NCBI GenBank assembly: GCA_020636005.1
Contig: JACJYR010000004.1
Location: 677,729 to 741,728, forward strand
Direction of reading: 5' to 3'
DNA length: 64,000 bases
Source: Lewinellaceae bacterium
GTDB lineage: Bacteria > Bacteroidota > Bacteroidia > Chitinophagales > Saprospiraceae
Shown: piece after piece, positions 29,901-38,500 of the stretch
Numbering within the stretch: the first letter of the stretch is position 1
Layout: each line of letters begins with the position of its first letter
Position numbers and translations under genes: made by a program
The notes under the pieces: generated by a model
The model's database searches: none
Told to the model about the DNA's origin: nothing
Seen by the model: the letters and a program-made list of their open reading frames with translations, nothing else

Positions 29901-32900
29901 GCACCTGCATTGGCTACAAGGCCGAGGCTGCAATCAGGGTCTGCACAGTCGGTGAGGCCATCCCCATCGTCGTCGAGGCCGTTGTTGCAGATTTCGGAGC
30001 AATAATGGACACACTCCTGCACAGAAAAAGCGCCGATGGTGACCGAGAGATAATCAATGAAACTGACATTGTTTCTTGCCTGTGCCGGGTCGGTCACACT
30101 GGAGCCGTAAATGACCCAGGTCATACTCCTGATTTCCACGCCGCCATAATCGAGCACCGTCCAGGGCCGGGACGAGGACAGGCCCACCGAGACGTAGGAA
30201 CCGTCCACAAAGGCAATATTCTGTGGTCCCTGGTCGGACATGATGTTGATTGGGGCTGAGGGCATCTCCTGCGCCGAGCTGTTGATGCTGGCTGAAGCGG
30301 CGGGGTCGGGGTACACGCTTGGATTCGGGATGACCTTGTTGCCCGTGCCGTTCGGCCCGTCCCACATGGTAATCTCGACTGTGCCGTAGCCATCGCCGAA
30401 ATAGCGGTTGCCCCCGAACAAAAATTCTTCAAAATATATGGGGTCAGAAAAATTCACCGTGATGGTGTCCACATTTGAGCGGTCTTCTTTGTAATAACGC
30501 AACACATCGGGGCTGCCGTTGTAGGGTGTCAAATGCGAGAAGCTGCAATCGCCGCAACCGACATGGCCATAATCACTGCTCTTGTTGGGGATGTTGACCG
30601 TCATGTCAATACCCGAACCATTCACGTTGGCGAACGTCTGCACATAGGGCCAGGAGGTGGCGCTGTTGGGGTTCTGGTAACCGATGCTGCCCCAGTCGAA
30701 CAGGTAGCTGGAACCAATGGGCACGCAGCCCTGGCAATCGGGGTCGTCGCAGTCGGTGAGGCCGTCGCCGTCGTCGTCGATGCCGTTGTCGCAGATTTCA
30801 CTGCAGGCGCCACTGCTGACGGTCACCGATTGAGTATCGGAACAGCCGGCGGCTGTGCTTGTCGTCACGGTGTATGTGCCATCGGACAAGGCCGTGCGGT
30901 CGCCGTCGTTTCGAGCCAGGTCGGCCACTTGGCCGTTGGAGAGGCCGGTGTTTGAAAAATACCTGAAATCATCCAACAAACCCGTGTAGTAGCTGCCTGA
31001 GCCGCTACCATTTCCAGAACCTCCATCCAGGTAGCCAATGCCACCGTTGCCGGTATGAGCACTGATTTCGTTGTTGACGAAACCAGTCGCAACCGGCGAG
31101 CCTCCTACCCCATCCAGAAAGAGGTTGATGTTACCGTTGTCATACACTACTGCCACGTGGTGCCATGCGCCGTCGGCAGGCACGGTGAGGGCGGTGGCAT
31201 TCACCTGCACGTTGTTGTCCCTGACGGAATAGTTGAGCTGGTTGCCGACGAGGTAGATAGCCAGGCCGTTGGTGGCGCCACCCTCGTCAAAGATCATCTG
31301 GGTGCCGGTAAGCGCTGCCGGTTTCATCCAAAAAGCAATGGAAAGCCGAGTGAAGGCAGTTTCCATGAACTTGGCCCCTGCATCCTGGCTGTATCGCAGG
31401 TAGGTAGCCCCATCGAGCGAGAGGCTGAACTGTCCTTCCACGGCATCCGGGGAGTATCCGGGCGTACCAATGCTGTTGGCAGTTTGTTCGTGGTTGCCAT
31501 TACCAGATACATCGACGGTCGAGTTTTCAAAAGTCCAATGCGCACCGAGGGGCATGTCATTCCAGGTGAAGGAATAAGGTTGAGAGCCGCCGGTCGCGTT
31601 CAAATCAACATTCCCGGTAGCGCAGTCGTGATGCAGATTGACAGAGGGCCCACAATCGGAGTCAGCGCAGTCGATGAGCCCATCGCCATCATCGTCGATG
31701 CCGTTGCCGCAGATTTCACTGCAATTGATTGGACGCAGGTTGGCACCGGGAATTATTGTCCAGGTTGAACTGGAAGGCGTTTTCCAATAGACCTGGAAAT
31801 GGTCGCCCCCACCCCCTTCTTTTTGCAACAATTCGACATAATAATTTTGCCCGGCAACCAAGGTAATGTTGGAAGAAGTTTGAGAGGAATATTTTGTGTA
31901 CTCGGTGGTTCCGGTCCAACCGGACACCGAGGCAATCAGAACTTTGTTGGCTGAATTGGCATCTGTGCTCAGGAATAATTGTCCGTTGTCATCGCAAGTG
32001 AGGTTGAATGAATAGGTGCCAGTTTGCGAAGGGGTAATGTAGCCACGTACCCTCGTTCCGTAGTTGTCCGCATAATTATCCGGCCCGTCGAAGCTGGTCA
32101 GCACGCCGGTTTCTGATGGATTGTTGGGATAATTTGCATTCCCGGTCAGGTCAGATATAGCCGTGCCGCTAACGCTTAACCAGCGTTCATAAGTGATGCT
32201 TCCGGTAGGGCAAAAGGAAACACAATCAGGGTCATTCCCGTCAATCAGGCCATCGCCGTCGTCGTCGATGCCGTTGTTACAGATTTCTGGGCTGCAATTG
32301 TTGGTAGCATCCAAGATGGCCTGATCCAGCCAGTATTTGCCTTCCAGGGTCAGGTGTGTAGCAGGTACAAACCAGCTTTCCAATGGAGCAGGAAGCACAC
32401 CTCCATTTTGCGAATTCGCATAGAGGCCGTTCATGTGATAACCGAGGTAAACCCTGCGGCCGTGGCCCGTTGAAACGCCTGTTAATGCATCCGCTGATTC
32501 ATAAACGAAATAAACGCCATTCACGCCAGAGACTTGTTCCCCTGGGTTTGTCCATAAATGGGCATCTGCAGCCGTAGTGTAATTGCCCCTGGTAAAAACT
32601 TTGATATAGCTTGGGTTGATGTCGTTATTGAAATTGTAAATTTCTTTGGAAGTAGAATTATTGATGTAAAGGTTGCTTTGAAACTGATAACTACCTTCAC
32701 TTGCCGACATGCCCAAATCGTTGATAATCGTGTAGTTACTGTTCAAAACTGAGCCCGAAAAATTCTTCAGGGCATTGACCAATGCGGAAGCAATATGAGC
32801 TTCGGTAGTCGCTGAAATCACCACCAACCCATAATCGTTTAAGTTCACAGCCACAGGAGATGAAGGGTTCATCGGATTGTAGGTACCCATGCCGCTTCCG

Positions 32901-34213
32901 TCAGGTTTAGTTAATACTGGCGTTACGTTATGCGTACCATTTACCTCGTCCAGATAGGCAATCCAGCCGTGATCCCATCCATCGCCGTCGTAAGGTTTTT
33001 CCTCGCCACAGAGGTAAAGGATGTCACATCCGCAAAGGTCATTTGAGCAGGCCGCTGGTGCATTGAATGTGGTAGTTGCGGAACAAAGCGAAGTATTGAC
33101 CATCCATTTGGCTGTCATGGTTTTGTTCGTGGCCCCGTTCGCTGGCACTGTGAAAATAATAGTTTGGGGAGAAGTCGCACCTCCGCCCACATTGATCCTA
33201 TCAGTTTGGCCATAAATGCTCACTTCGATTTGATCATTGGCTGGAGCATTTACCCAAGATACATTCACGCTGACTGTGGCTACATCCTGCAGTGGATGGT
33301 CAATGCAGGTGCTGACAACGGGGGCGGAAAGGGTGATGCGTTTGCAGTCTGGGTCGCCGCAGTCCACCAGTCCGTCGCCGTCGTCGTCGATGCCGTTGTT
33401 GCAGATTTCCACACTTGCCACTGCACCGTCAAATACCAATCTTGCGCTATTAAATGTGAGAACCCTTCCCCCACTACCACCTTGGTTTACGTTGCAAAAT
33501 TCCAGGGTCCATGTGCCGAATGCGTTTTGACCGTCAAAGGCACTCAACGGATTGGCAGGTGCCGCACTCCTGTCCGCATCATAATTGGGTGCAGAAGTTG
33601 TATTGTTAACGCCATTATTGATGGCATTACTGGACTCATCGTCCAGCATAAAGTCCTGATGGTCATAGCTATCAGCATTGTCCTGGACAATCAGCGTAAC
33701 AGTTGTACCAAGCGGGGAGGTCAGCCTCACCCTAACATCCCCCCGCCAGGTATGGTCGAAGTTCAACCCAACATTCAAATCGTTGACTATAAAGTTATCG
33801 GTCACATTGAATGTCCTCTGTAGGGTTGTGTTGCAATCTGTTTGATTGTTTAGCGTACCTGAAGTGGTATTGTTGTAGGTATAGGTGATGCCAAGAAAAG
33901 CGGTCAATTTTGAATCCAAAGGTGCTTCAGTGTGGCTTTCCACCAAATAGGATTTGAATTCACCTTCGAGGTCCCCCTTTCCAAACAGAAAGAGGCTATT
34001 GGCATCCACAAGGGAGCCATAGCCAAAAGCTGTTTCGCAGAAGTTATTACGGAAGGCTGTTTTCAAATTGTCTGAATGCCGGGCGGCAAAACCTTTAGCC
34101 GGAAGGTATTCAAAACTGCCCTCCGATGGCCCCTTGGCCCATCCCAATGATGAAAGCAACAGGACGAAGGCGATCAGCTGTCCAGTCTGTCTGAGTGTTT
34201 GTTTTGTACTCAT
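23999..34213 (-). CDS. Giant secreted mosaic protein: P-domain, PA14, LamG, PKD/Ig, lectin-like, G8-like insert, shared C-terminal module (3404 aa)
   Basis: The ATG at 34213 was chosen because it opens a clean signal peptide (MSTKQTLRQTGQLIAFVLLL) and follows the leader motif; an in-frame ATG at 34303 would add 30 unrelated residues. In order: proprotein-convertase P-domain 109-265; an unclassified domain with a CGEEKPYDGDGWDHG motif about 400-640; PA14 665-828; LamG 895-1098 nested in a SprB-like repeat; an unclassified beta domain about 1150-1410; PKD and Ig-like repeats 1430-2058; tandem-Ig, HYR, three H-type-lectin-like repeats, HYR; then the C-terminal module split by a 550-residue insert (2642-3188) with a (NNGG)6 linker and two G8/beta-helix-like copies. 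Seven MopE-like DDDGDG linkers separate the modules. PA14, LamG and lectin-like folds point to carbohydrate or glycoprotein binding; there is no catalytic domain. Confidence 0.92.
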   Translation of the reverse strand: MSTKQTLRQTGQLIAFVLLLSSLGWAKGPSEGSFEYLPAKGFAARHSDNLKTAFRNNFCETAFGYGSLVDANSLFLFGKGDLEGEFKSYLVESHTEAPLDSKLTAFLGITYTYNNTTSGTLNNQTDCNTTLQRTFNVTDNFIVNDLNVGLNFDHTWRGDVRVRLTSPLGTTVTLIVQDNADSYDHQDFMLDDESSNAINNGVNNTTSAPNYDADRSAAPANPLSAFDGQNAFGTWTLEFCNVNQGGSGGRVLTFNSARLVFDGAVASVEICNNGIDDDGDGLVDCGDPDCKRITLSAPVVSTCIDHPLQDVATVSVNVSWVNAPANDQIEVSIYGQTDRINVGGGATSPQTIIFTVPANGATNKTMTAKWMVNTSLCSATTTFNAPAACSNDLCGCDILYLCGEEKPYDGDGWDHGWIAYLDEVNGTHNVTPVLTKPDGSGMGTYNPMNPSSPVAVNLNDYGLVVISATTEAHIASALVNALKNFSGSVLNSNYTIINDLGMSASEGSYQFQSNLYINNSTSKEIYNFNNDINPSYIKVFTRGNYTTAADAHLWTNPGEQVSGVNGVYFVYESADALTGVSTGHGRRVYLGYHMNGLYANSQNGGVLPAPLESWFVPATHLTLEGKYWLDQAILDATNNCSPEICNNGIDDDGDGLIDGNDPDCVSFCPTGSITYERWLSVSGTAISDLTGNANYPNNPSETGVLTSFDGPDNYADNYGTRVRGYITPSQTGTYSFNLTCDDNGQLFLSTDANSANKVLIASVSGWTGTTEYTKYSSQTSSNITLVAGQNYYVELLQKEGGGGDHFQVYWKTPSSSTWTIIPGANLRPINCSEICGNGIDDDGDGLIDCADSDCGPSVNLHHDCATGNVDLNATGGSQPYSFTWNDMPLGAHWTFENSTVDVSGNGNHEQTANSIGTPGYSPDAVEGQFSLSLDGATYLRYSQDAGAKFMETAFTRLSIAFWMKPAALTGTQMIFDEGGATNGLAIYLVGNQLNYSVRDNNVQVNATALTVPADGAWHHVAVVYDNGNINLFLDGVGGSPVATGFVNNEISAHTGNGGIGYLDGGSGNGSGSGSYYTGLLDDFRYFSNTGLSNGQVADLARNDGDRTALSDGTYTVTTSTAAGCSDTQSVTVSSGACSEICDNGIDDDGDGLTDCDDPDCQGCVPIGSSYLFDWGSIGYQNPNSATSWPYVQTFANVNGSGIDMTVNIPNKSSDYGHVGCGDCSFSHLTPYNGSPDVLRYYKEDRSNVDTITVNFSDPIYFEEFLFGGNRYFGDGYGTVEITMWDGPNGTGNKVIPNPSVYPDPAASASINSSAQEMPSAPINIMSDQGPQNIAFVDGSYVSVGLSSSRPWTVLDYGGVEIRSMTWVIYGSSVTDPAQARNNVSFIDYLSVTIGAFSVQECVHYCSEICNNGLDDDGDGLTDCADPDCSLGLVANAGAPASICTGGSATLTASASGGTSPYTYTWSNSLGSGASKSVSPGSTTAYTVTVTSANGCTATSQVTVTVVAAPTIISQPTSASICAGGTQTLSVTATGGTPSLTYQWQSSANGSTGWSNISGATSNTYTTPVLSNTAYYRVVVSASGTGCGSVTSSVATVTVVSSPTISAQPTGSTICNGGTFSLSVTASGGATYQWQNSTDNVTFANISGATSANYTTPALSATTYYRVVASVSGCGSTTSNAATVTVVAGPAITAQPVGGAICAGGTRTMSVTATGGTPGLTYQWQISTDNITFTNISGATSSSFTTAALSATRYYQVVVSAAGPGCGSVTSSVATVAVSTFSANAGADATVCSGTSVDITGSATGGVSPYTYAWSNGLGSGAGKTVTPASTTTYTVTITDTNGCTSTDQVKVTVNPSPTANAGPDVTICNSFSTTLAATVSGGTAPFTYTWNNGLGTGASKTISPSATTTYTVTVSSTNGCVSTDQVVVTVQNCPEICNNGLDDDGDGLIDCADPDCGPQVDLGSNISICNGTSTTLSASVVGGAGALTYTWSNGLGSGQTKTVNPVATTTYSVTVTAVSGCSDVAQVTVSVSVCGENCTNGIDDDGDGLVDCDDPDCSGITAPVLMDDNYTTCPGMPFSERVTYNDSNLQGPVFSIVADPLKGSVNIDATGKFFYLPFGTACTTDIFIYQVCNTVTGCCSEATVTINFGDNTAPVLTNVPADLTIGCDDVVPAPTTVTAFDQCPGVYMEYGETSDQHFVGACGSYTITRTWTATDLCGNTAIGTQHINVLDQTKPELFQVYTLANGTRIAAGVAQRVTHDWKYVKLPTTFGSRPIILTQVTSNSDISAVSVQERNIYTQGFEIRLREQESADNKHGGESVAWLAIEPGSQTGGFEFQANTFANVSDTLTTLNFAGPFSGTPLFFSSVQTAREKDPVSIRHSNLGAASVQFFLQEETSADVETSHQPETMGYFAMKQASPLQDKEGNLFGETGSINLTNAWATVALTRKYTKPVVIMGGLTNNDAQPVNIRVRNVTSNSFQVRLQEWDYLDGNHAAEAVSWMVVEGSIPGNSTEYCFGNANNLKPGINVFAIDNCDDQVAFGYNETPSVNTFGGLQTSRTWMAIDDCGNTSLVTRNDTCRVAAVKIKTALYGATLSSNNSGLMRDDLRNYLLIPAVEPYSKMPGFAGQTFNYQPEEFGNNVNTPGNNGGNNGGNNGGNNGGNNGGNNGGGTTGPYDNINFGYRTINDGDWNNMTTWAGGNIPPLDCNAGQLVRIDHQVTIPNGNFSLDNGAGLYVLAGKLTLTNGYFEVKSGNAIFENAQLICIVGDIKLTQTTSRLSMKNCTVYASGDFVNSYGKRTLLGVCLTVDKSLLNTGGLDSLYNVCATIQERFQVNANGKTISHSSAFKLISSDFEIKQGSTMEGDDLKIWVQNGKLRNFGTWTATISSYCVSSNVSIPTLSLPLLPSCGTISSLFSACDCSYKGNDTGGSTTLTPNYETIADGVWTNAATWKNGVVPPTGYLSHKFVKITHAVSVPNSNLELKDNTTFIVDGGSLTMDNGDFIIKDASASFRDASFLSPNGELTMDSDSARLEMINCSANIDEQFKNRKGRRTLQNVCLTLNDDFVNDHGVDTLINLCAIIEKDFKNSGDGSMCLWHSKIKVNTGTFENTNGSTITGEGNVVWVLAKDLKNGGNWKCLIDRYCIAGSISVPQTYRPVIEECNEVQPYFQPCTCDGSEVNTEEATTTEPSNPFVAVGKMDLNVLDVTGPEAVVDWVVVELRDEDNDKVVVKAITALETRDGEVVSEEGDSILYFPGLPEGNYYVTIRHRNHLGMMTDVPFYLSTENVPLIDFTDVSLPVRGGTGAGRMNNGERTMWAGDFNEDGKVIFQGPFNDVFTLFSRVLSDESNGDILANYIVTGYELQDYNLDGKVIYQGPFNDKAPMLYNSILSHPANNALLANYIVKGTLP
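24650..26210 (-). other. Two G8/beta-helix-like domains inserted in the C-terminal module of the 3404-residue protein
   Basis: Two copies of about 250 residues start with DGDWNNMTTWAGGNIPP and DGVWTNAATWKNGVVPP. Each is followed by VRIDHQVTIPNG or VKITHAVSVPNS and then by short beta-strand periods (LTLTNGYFEVKSG; LTMDNGDFIIKD), as in G8 and right-handed beta-helix surface domains. Each copy ends in a cysteine cluster (SACDC; PCTCDG). In the 1551- and 5558-residue paralogues this position holds only a short GKGGGE or GQGGGE linker. Confidence 0.65.
26212..26284 (-). repeat. Six 12-bp units encoding NNGG
   Basis: A tandem of AACAA(C/T)GG(C/T)GG(C/T)-type units encodes six consecutive Asn-Asn-Gly-Gly tetrapeptides. 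It sits at the N-terminal boundary of the G8-like insert inside the C-terminal module of the 3404-residue protein. The 12-bp period keeps frame if the number changes by slippage. It is probably a flexible spacer. Confidence 0.85.
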
Positions 34214-34230
34214 GTCAATGTTTTTCACAG

Positions 34231-34240
34231 TGTAAGTTCG
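34231..34240 (-). promoter_or_regulatory. Leader motif (GAACTTACA) upstream of the 3404-residue gene
   Basis: CGAACTTACACTGTGAAAAA on the minus strand aligns with the leaders of the 385- and 1551-residue genes (ACTTACA then AT-rich) at the same distance, 18 bases before the ATG at 34213. This supports that ATG as the start. Confidence 0.4.
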
Positions 34241-34430
34241 TGCTGAAATCCGGGGGGATTGTCCGAAGAGTTGAATAAGTCCGTCATCAGGCCTTGGGGC
34301 CATGACTTACCAACTTGAGTACTGCAACTGTTAGTGTGAAATGAGAAGGAAGGATATTGACTAAAGAGGGGAATAATCTAACAGTCCAAATTCTGAACCA
34401 AAAAAGCAAAGACCTTAAAATAGTATGCGC

Positions 34431-34643
34431 TCAGCCCAAGGCATCCAATCCCTGTATCGAAAAAACAAGGAGGCAAAAGCCGGCCAGGAACAGCCTGATC
34501 ATGCCCTGCGATACAAGCAAGTGAAATGTTGTTTTCCGATCAAAAACAGGGTTGATCTGCAGCAAGGAAGCTTGAAAAGCAGTCAATTGCCTTTTCTTGC
34601 TGCCGGATAAACCAGTTACAGGTGTAGGTTCAAAGTGTACCAT
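34431..34643 (-). pseudogene. Remnant of a signal-peptide leader related to the 385-residue gene
   Basis: The frame ends SQGMIRLFLAGFCLLVFSIQ plus GLDALG and a stop. It aligns residue for residue with SQGLIRIFLVSFCLAVFSMH and GLNAQ in the 385-residue protein, and the underlying DNA is also alike (for example TTTTGCCT and GTTTTTTC shared in register). The mature part is missing: a stop follows the leader and no downstream homology is visible. The N-terminal half (from MVHFEPTP) does not resemble the paralogue. It reads as a truncated duplicate, upstream of the 3404-residue gene. Confidence 0.55.
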
Positions 34644-35450
34644 AACGTCGTTTAATTTGTGAGTGAAAAAAAAAACCGTGTGAGTGAGATAGCCGATCAA
34701 CGGCCTACCAGTAGTGAGACCTGCCCAAACAGCAGAAACTGTTCTTTTGGCATAAACTCAATGAATACATTGAGCACAGTCGAAATGGTGTAGAAGTGAG
34801 AAACCAGTGAGGAGAGGAAGAAATTTTTGTGTGAGACAGCAAAGCAAAAGGTGAAAATTGCTTTGAAACAGCAGAATGGCAGAAACCGTACCAGAAAATA
34901 TTCCCCTGAGTGATAAAACGCCTTTCTAAAGAATATCACTGAATCTGGGTAGCGCCCAAACCCAAATTTCAAAGTTTCATTAGGCTTGCGATCATCCCCC
35001 CTTCAATGTGAAATGGGAAATCAGCGATACTTTTATTTATCGAGAAGCCAGGTTAGCAAAGCCGGCAGTTTTGCACCGAGCCCGCCGTGTTTGACCACCC
35101 GGGCCTCATGAAGCGTAAACAGGGTTATCAAACCTGCCTCATCTTAAAAAGGGGATGAGGGCAGGCATCATCTGGTTTTCAGCGATTCCGCATCCGGTAA
35201 AATTCAATGACCAGCTATTTTGCCATTAAATAACCCCCAAATAGTTTCTTACAGCGGTTAACTTTACTTTACTTTGCTGTACCAAGGGCATTTTATCCTG
35301 CCAACGGCAATTTTTTGCCGCACTTCACGAGTCTTAATCCAAGCAATAAAAACTGTTCTACCCAGATTTCCCGGCGTTGCTAGGGGGCTTATTGCTGTTT
35401 TACTTTCCCAAACGAATAAGTGGATATGGAAATTTATCCGACGCATTCCC

Positions 35451-35523
35451 GGAGGGCGGAATTCATTCCGCCGATAGTGGCGGAATGACGAGGATATACA
35501 TGGTGGAATGAATTCCACCCTCC
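35451..35523. repeat. GGAGGGCGGAATTCATTCC inverted-repeat element, copy 1
   Basis: Arms at 35451-35472 and 35502-35523 match in inverted orientation with two C/T differences. Each arm is itself nearly palindromic (GGCGGAATTCATTCCGCC). A third half-copy (GGCGGAATGACG) lies between the arms. The same element recurs at 61577-61649. It sits 59 bases before the start of the plus-strand gene and may influence its 5' UTR or the separation of the divergent units. Confidence 0.75.
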
Positions 35524-35581
35524 TTAGCTTTTACTTTCTTTAAAATCTTTATAAAAACTTTTTTAACCAAAACAGTACATT

Positions 35582-38500
35582 ATGAAAAAGTATTTCCTTT
35601 CAATTAACGATTTGTCATTCAACAGAATGGCAGGGAGATCAAATCCCAACAAGTTCATACGCCTTTTTCTTTTTTGCGTTTTGACCTTTACGGGATTGGC
35701 CCCTAACCTACACGCCCAGGCCGATTGTTGCGACCAGGGCGACAAGCCCAATTCGCTGACTATTATTTATAAGGGCAGCGGTTGCTCTGCTACCAACACC
35801 ACACAAAGTACCAGCAAGTATTCCTGCAACGATGTAGGGGGCGGCCCCAGCAACGACCCGGCGGTTTACATCAAAGTCGCCGAAAATGAAGACGGCTCGG
35901 GAAATCAATACTTTGCGGGCAATGTGGCCATCAACAGCTCATTCACCCCAACATCGGCGAACGCAGGCGATGACAGCTTCAAATCCAACACCTGGTTTCT
36001 GGTGTATGCCAGCCAGGGCGGTTCCTTATTGCAAAAAGTGAAAATCCACACTTCCTGCTCCGCCCCGCTCGTTCCCGGGGAGCAATTCGGGAGCTTGTTC
36101 CTGCTGTCAGCTACTTTTAAAAATAATGTGAACTGCGGGCCAGCCACGCCACCTGAACAGTGCCCCGTTCCGGTGATTACCATCAACAGCAGCCAGGGCT
36201 CCAACAACACCACTGTTTGCAAAAATGAGGCGATCACTTTTGTGACGACGGAACCGGCCTGCAACCAGGTCGTCCTGACCTGGAATTTTGGCCCAGGTGC
36301 CAGCCCTCAAACCGCCACCGGCAAAGGGCCCCACACTGTAACTTATAGCACGACAGGTACAGCAACTGTCACCCTTACCGCCGACAATAATTGCGACGGT
36401 GGCACAGGTGTTACAGTATGCGAAGTACCACCCCCACCCCCCGTTGGATCCGACTGCTGCGACAGCTACAGCGGTAAGCCAAAGAAGTTGAGGCTCACCT
36501 ACACAGGGCAAGGCTGTTCGGCTACCAATACAACTCAAAGCACAAGCAAATATTCCTGCGACAACATAGGGAGCGGCCCGAACAACGACCCAAGTGTTTA
36601 CATCAAGGTGGCTGAAAATGAGGACGGTTCCGGTAAGATTTATTTCACAGGCAATGTGTCCATCAACACCGACTTCACGGCAAATGCAGGGCTTGTTGGC
36701 GACAATGAATTCAAATCCAATACCTGGTTCCTGGTTTACAGCAGCCAGGGAGGTTCATTGGTTCAGAAAGTCAAAATACATACCTCCTGCTCTGCACCTT
36801 TGGTGCCCGGCGAACAGTTTGGAAGTCTCCGTATCGTAAGCGCTGAATGGTCAAACGGAAGTGTCTGTGACATCAACAACAGCGGATCGGGCGGCAGCGG
36901 CGGCTCTGATTGCTGCGACCAGGGCGACAAGCCTAATTCGCTGACCATCAAATACAATGGTGAAAGCTGCTCCAATACCAGCACTTCGCAGGGCACAGAT
37001 AAATATTCCTGCGCAAATGTAGGCAGCGGCCCCAATGGCGACCCCAATGTTTATATCAAAGTAGCGGAGAAGGAAGACGGTTCGGGGAAACAGTATTTTG
37101 CGGGCAATGTGGCCATCAACGGCACTTTTACCCCGAATGTATCTGGAACCGGCGACGATTCCTTCAAATCCAACACCTGGTTTCTGGTGTATGCCAACCA
37201 GGGCGGTTCTTTATTGCAAAAAGTAAAAATCCATACCTCCTGCTCTGCACCCCTCGTGGCAGGGGATCAGTTCGGCAGCCTTGAACTTCAATCTGCCACT
37301 TTCAAGAATGGCGTTTCCTGTGGCCCCACTACCCCTCCCGGCCCAAATTGCCTGGATTGCAGCGAGACAGCTACTATTACGATTACCAAGATTGATTGTG
37401 TATGTATAGGCCAAGGCGGAGATAGTGACGGCGACGGTGTCTGCAACAACCAGGACTGCGCACCCTTCGACCCGAACTTCCCGAAAACGCCCGGCACCCC
37501 CTGCAACGACAACAACCCGAACACCACGAACGACGTGATCCAGGCGGATGGCTGCTCTTGTGCCGGCACCCCGGTCAACCCCTGCGCCAACCAGGGCGGT
37601 GACTCCGACGGCGACGGCGTGTGCAACAACCAGGACTGCAAGCCTTTTGATCCCTTTTTCCCAGCCACACCGGGCAGTCCCTGCAACGACGGGAACCCAA
37701 ACACGGTCAATGACAAAGTGACGGCTGATGGTTGCTCCTGCGCTGGAACACCTGTGTCCACCTGCAACGTGACCGTCAATGGATGTGTAATTACCATTAC
37801 TGGCCTGAACGCCTCCAACAGTGCCAAGATTTTCGACAGCAACTGGAACATACTCTTCGACTGCAACCCATGGACTGGCAATTTTTGCGGAAGCAACATC
37901 AGTTTCACCGTTCCTTCCAATGGCAACTACTGGGTGCAGGCATGTGGCAGCACCACTTCATACACCGTGTCCAACTGCACGACCAACCCTTGCGCCAACC
38001 AGGGCGGCGACACCGATGGTGATGGTGTGTGCAACAACCAGGACTGTGCACCCACCAACCCTAACCTGCCAACTATCCCAGGCACCGCCTGCAACGACGG
38101 GAACCCGAACACCACCAATGACGTGATACAGGCCGATGGTTGTTCCTGTGCCGGTACGCCCGTCAACCCTTGTGCCAACCAGGGCGGCGACTCAGATGGC
38201 GACGGCGTGTGCAACAACCAGGACTGTGCCCCCTTCGACCCGGCGTTCCCCAAACCTGCCGGCACCCCCTGCAACGATGGCAACCCGAACACGATCAACG
38301 ACGTGATTCAGGCCAATGGCTGCACTTGTGCAGGTACGCCCGTCCAGGTATGCGACAACGTGACAAACGGAGGGGTGATCGGGTTTGGCGCAAGCTGCCT
38401 GTCCAGTATCAGCATCCCCTGCAACACCGCCCCGCCCACTATCACTAATTGCACAAGCCCCACCGGTGGAAGCGGTGCATTGGAGACGATTTGGCTGAAA

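Larger units (their letters stand above)
34214..35581. other. Divergent intergenic region between the 3404- and 1823-residue genes
   Basis: This 1.37-kb gap separates divergent genes. It holds the leader of the minus-strand gene, the leader-remnant pseudogene (34431-34643), an imperfect hairpin around 35134-35170 (CTGCCTCATC / GATGAGGGCAG) and a GGCGGAATTCATTCC element (35451-35523) directly before the plus-strand gene. An open frame of 91 codons at 34697-34972 (minus) has odd composition and no family features; I do not call it a gene. Promoters must lie here, but none could be placed with confidence. Confidence 0.55.

Noticed and set aside
34213..34303. Start of the 3404-residue gene at the ATG at 34303
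   Set aside because: The extra 30 residues place the signal peptide far inside and overlap the conserved leader motif; the ATG at 34213 gives a standard leader.
34697..34972. A 91-codon minus-strand frame between the divergent genes
   Set aside because: Odd Phe-rich composition, no recognisable domain or leader, and it overlaps the start of the leader-remnant frame. Treated as chance.
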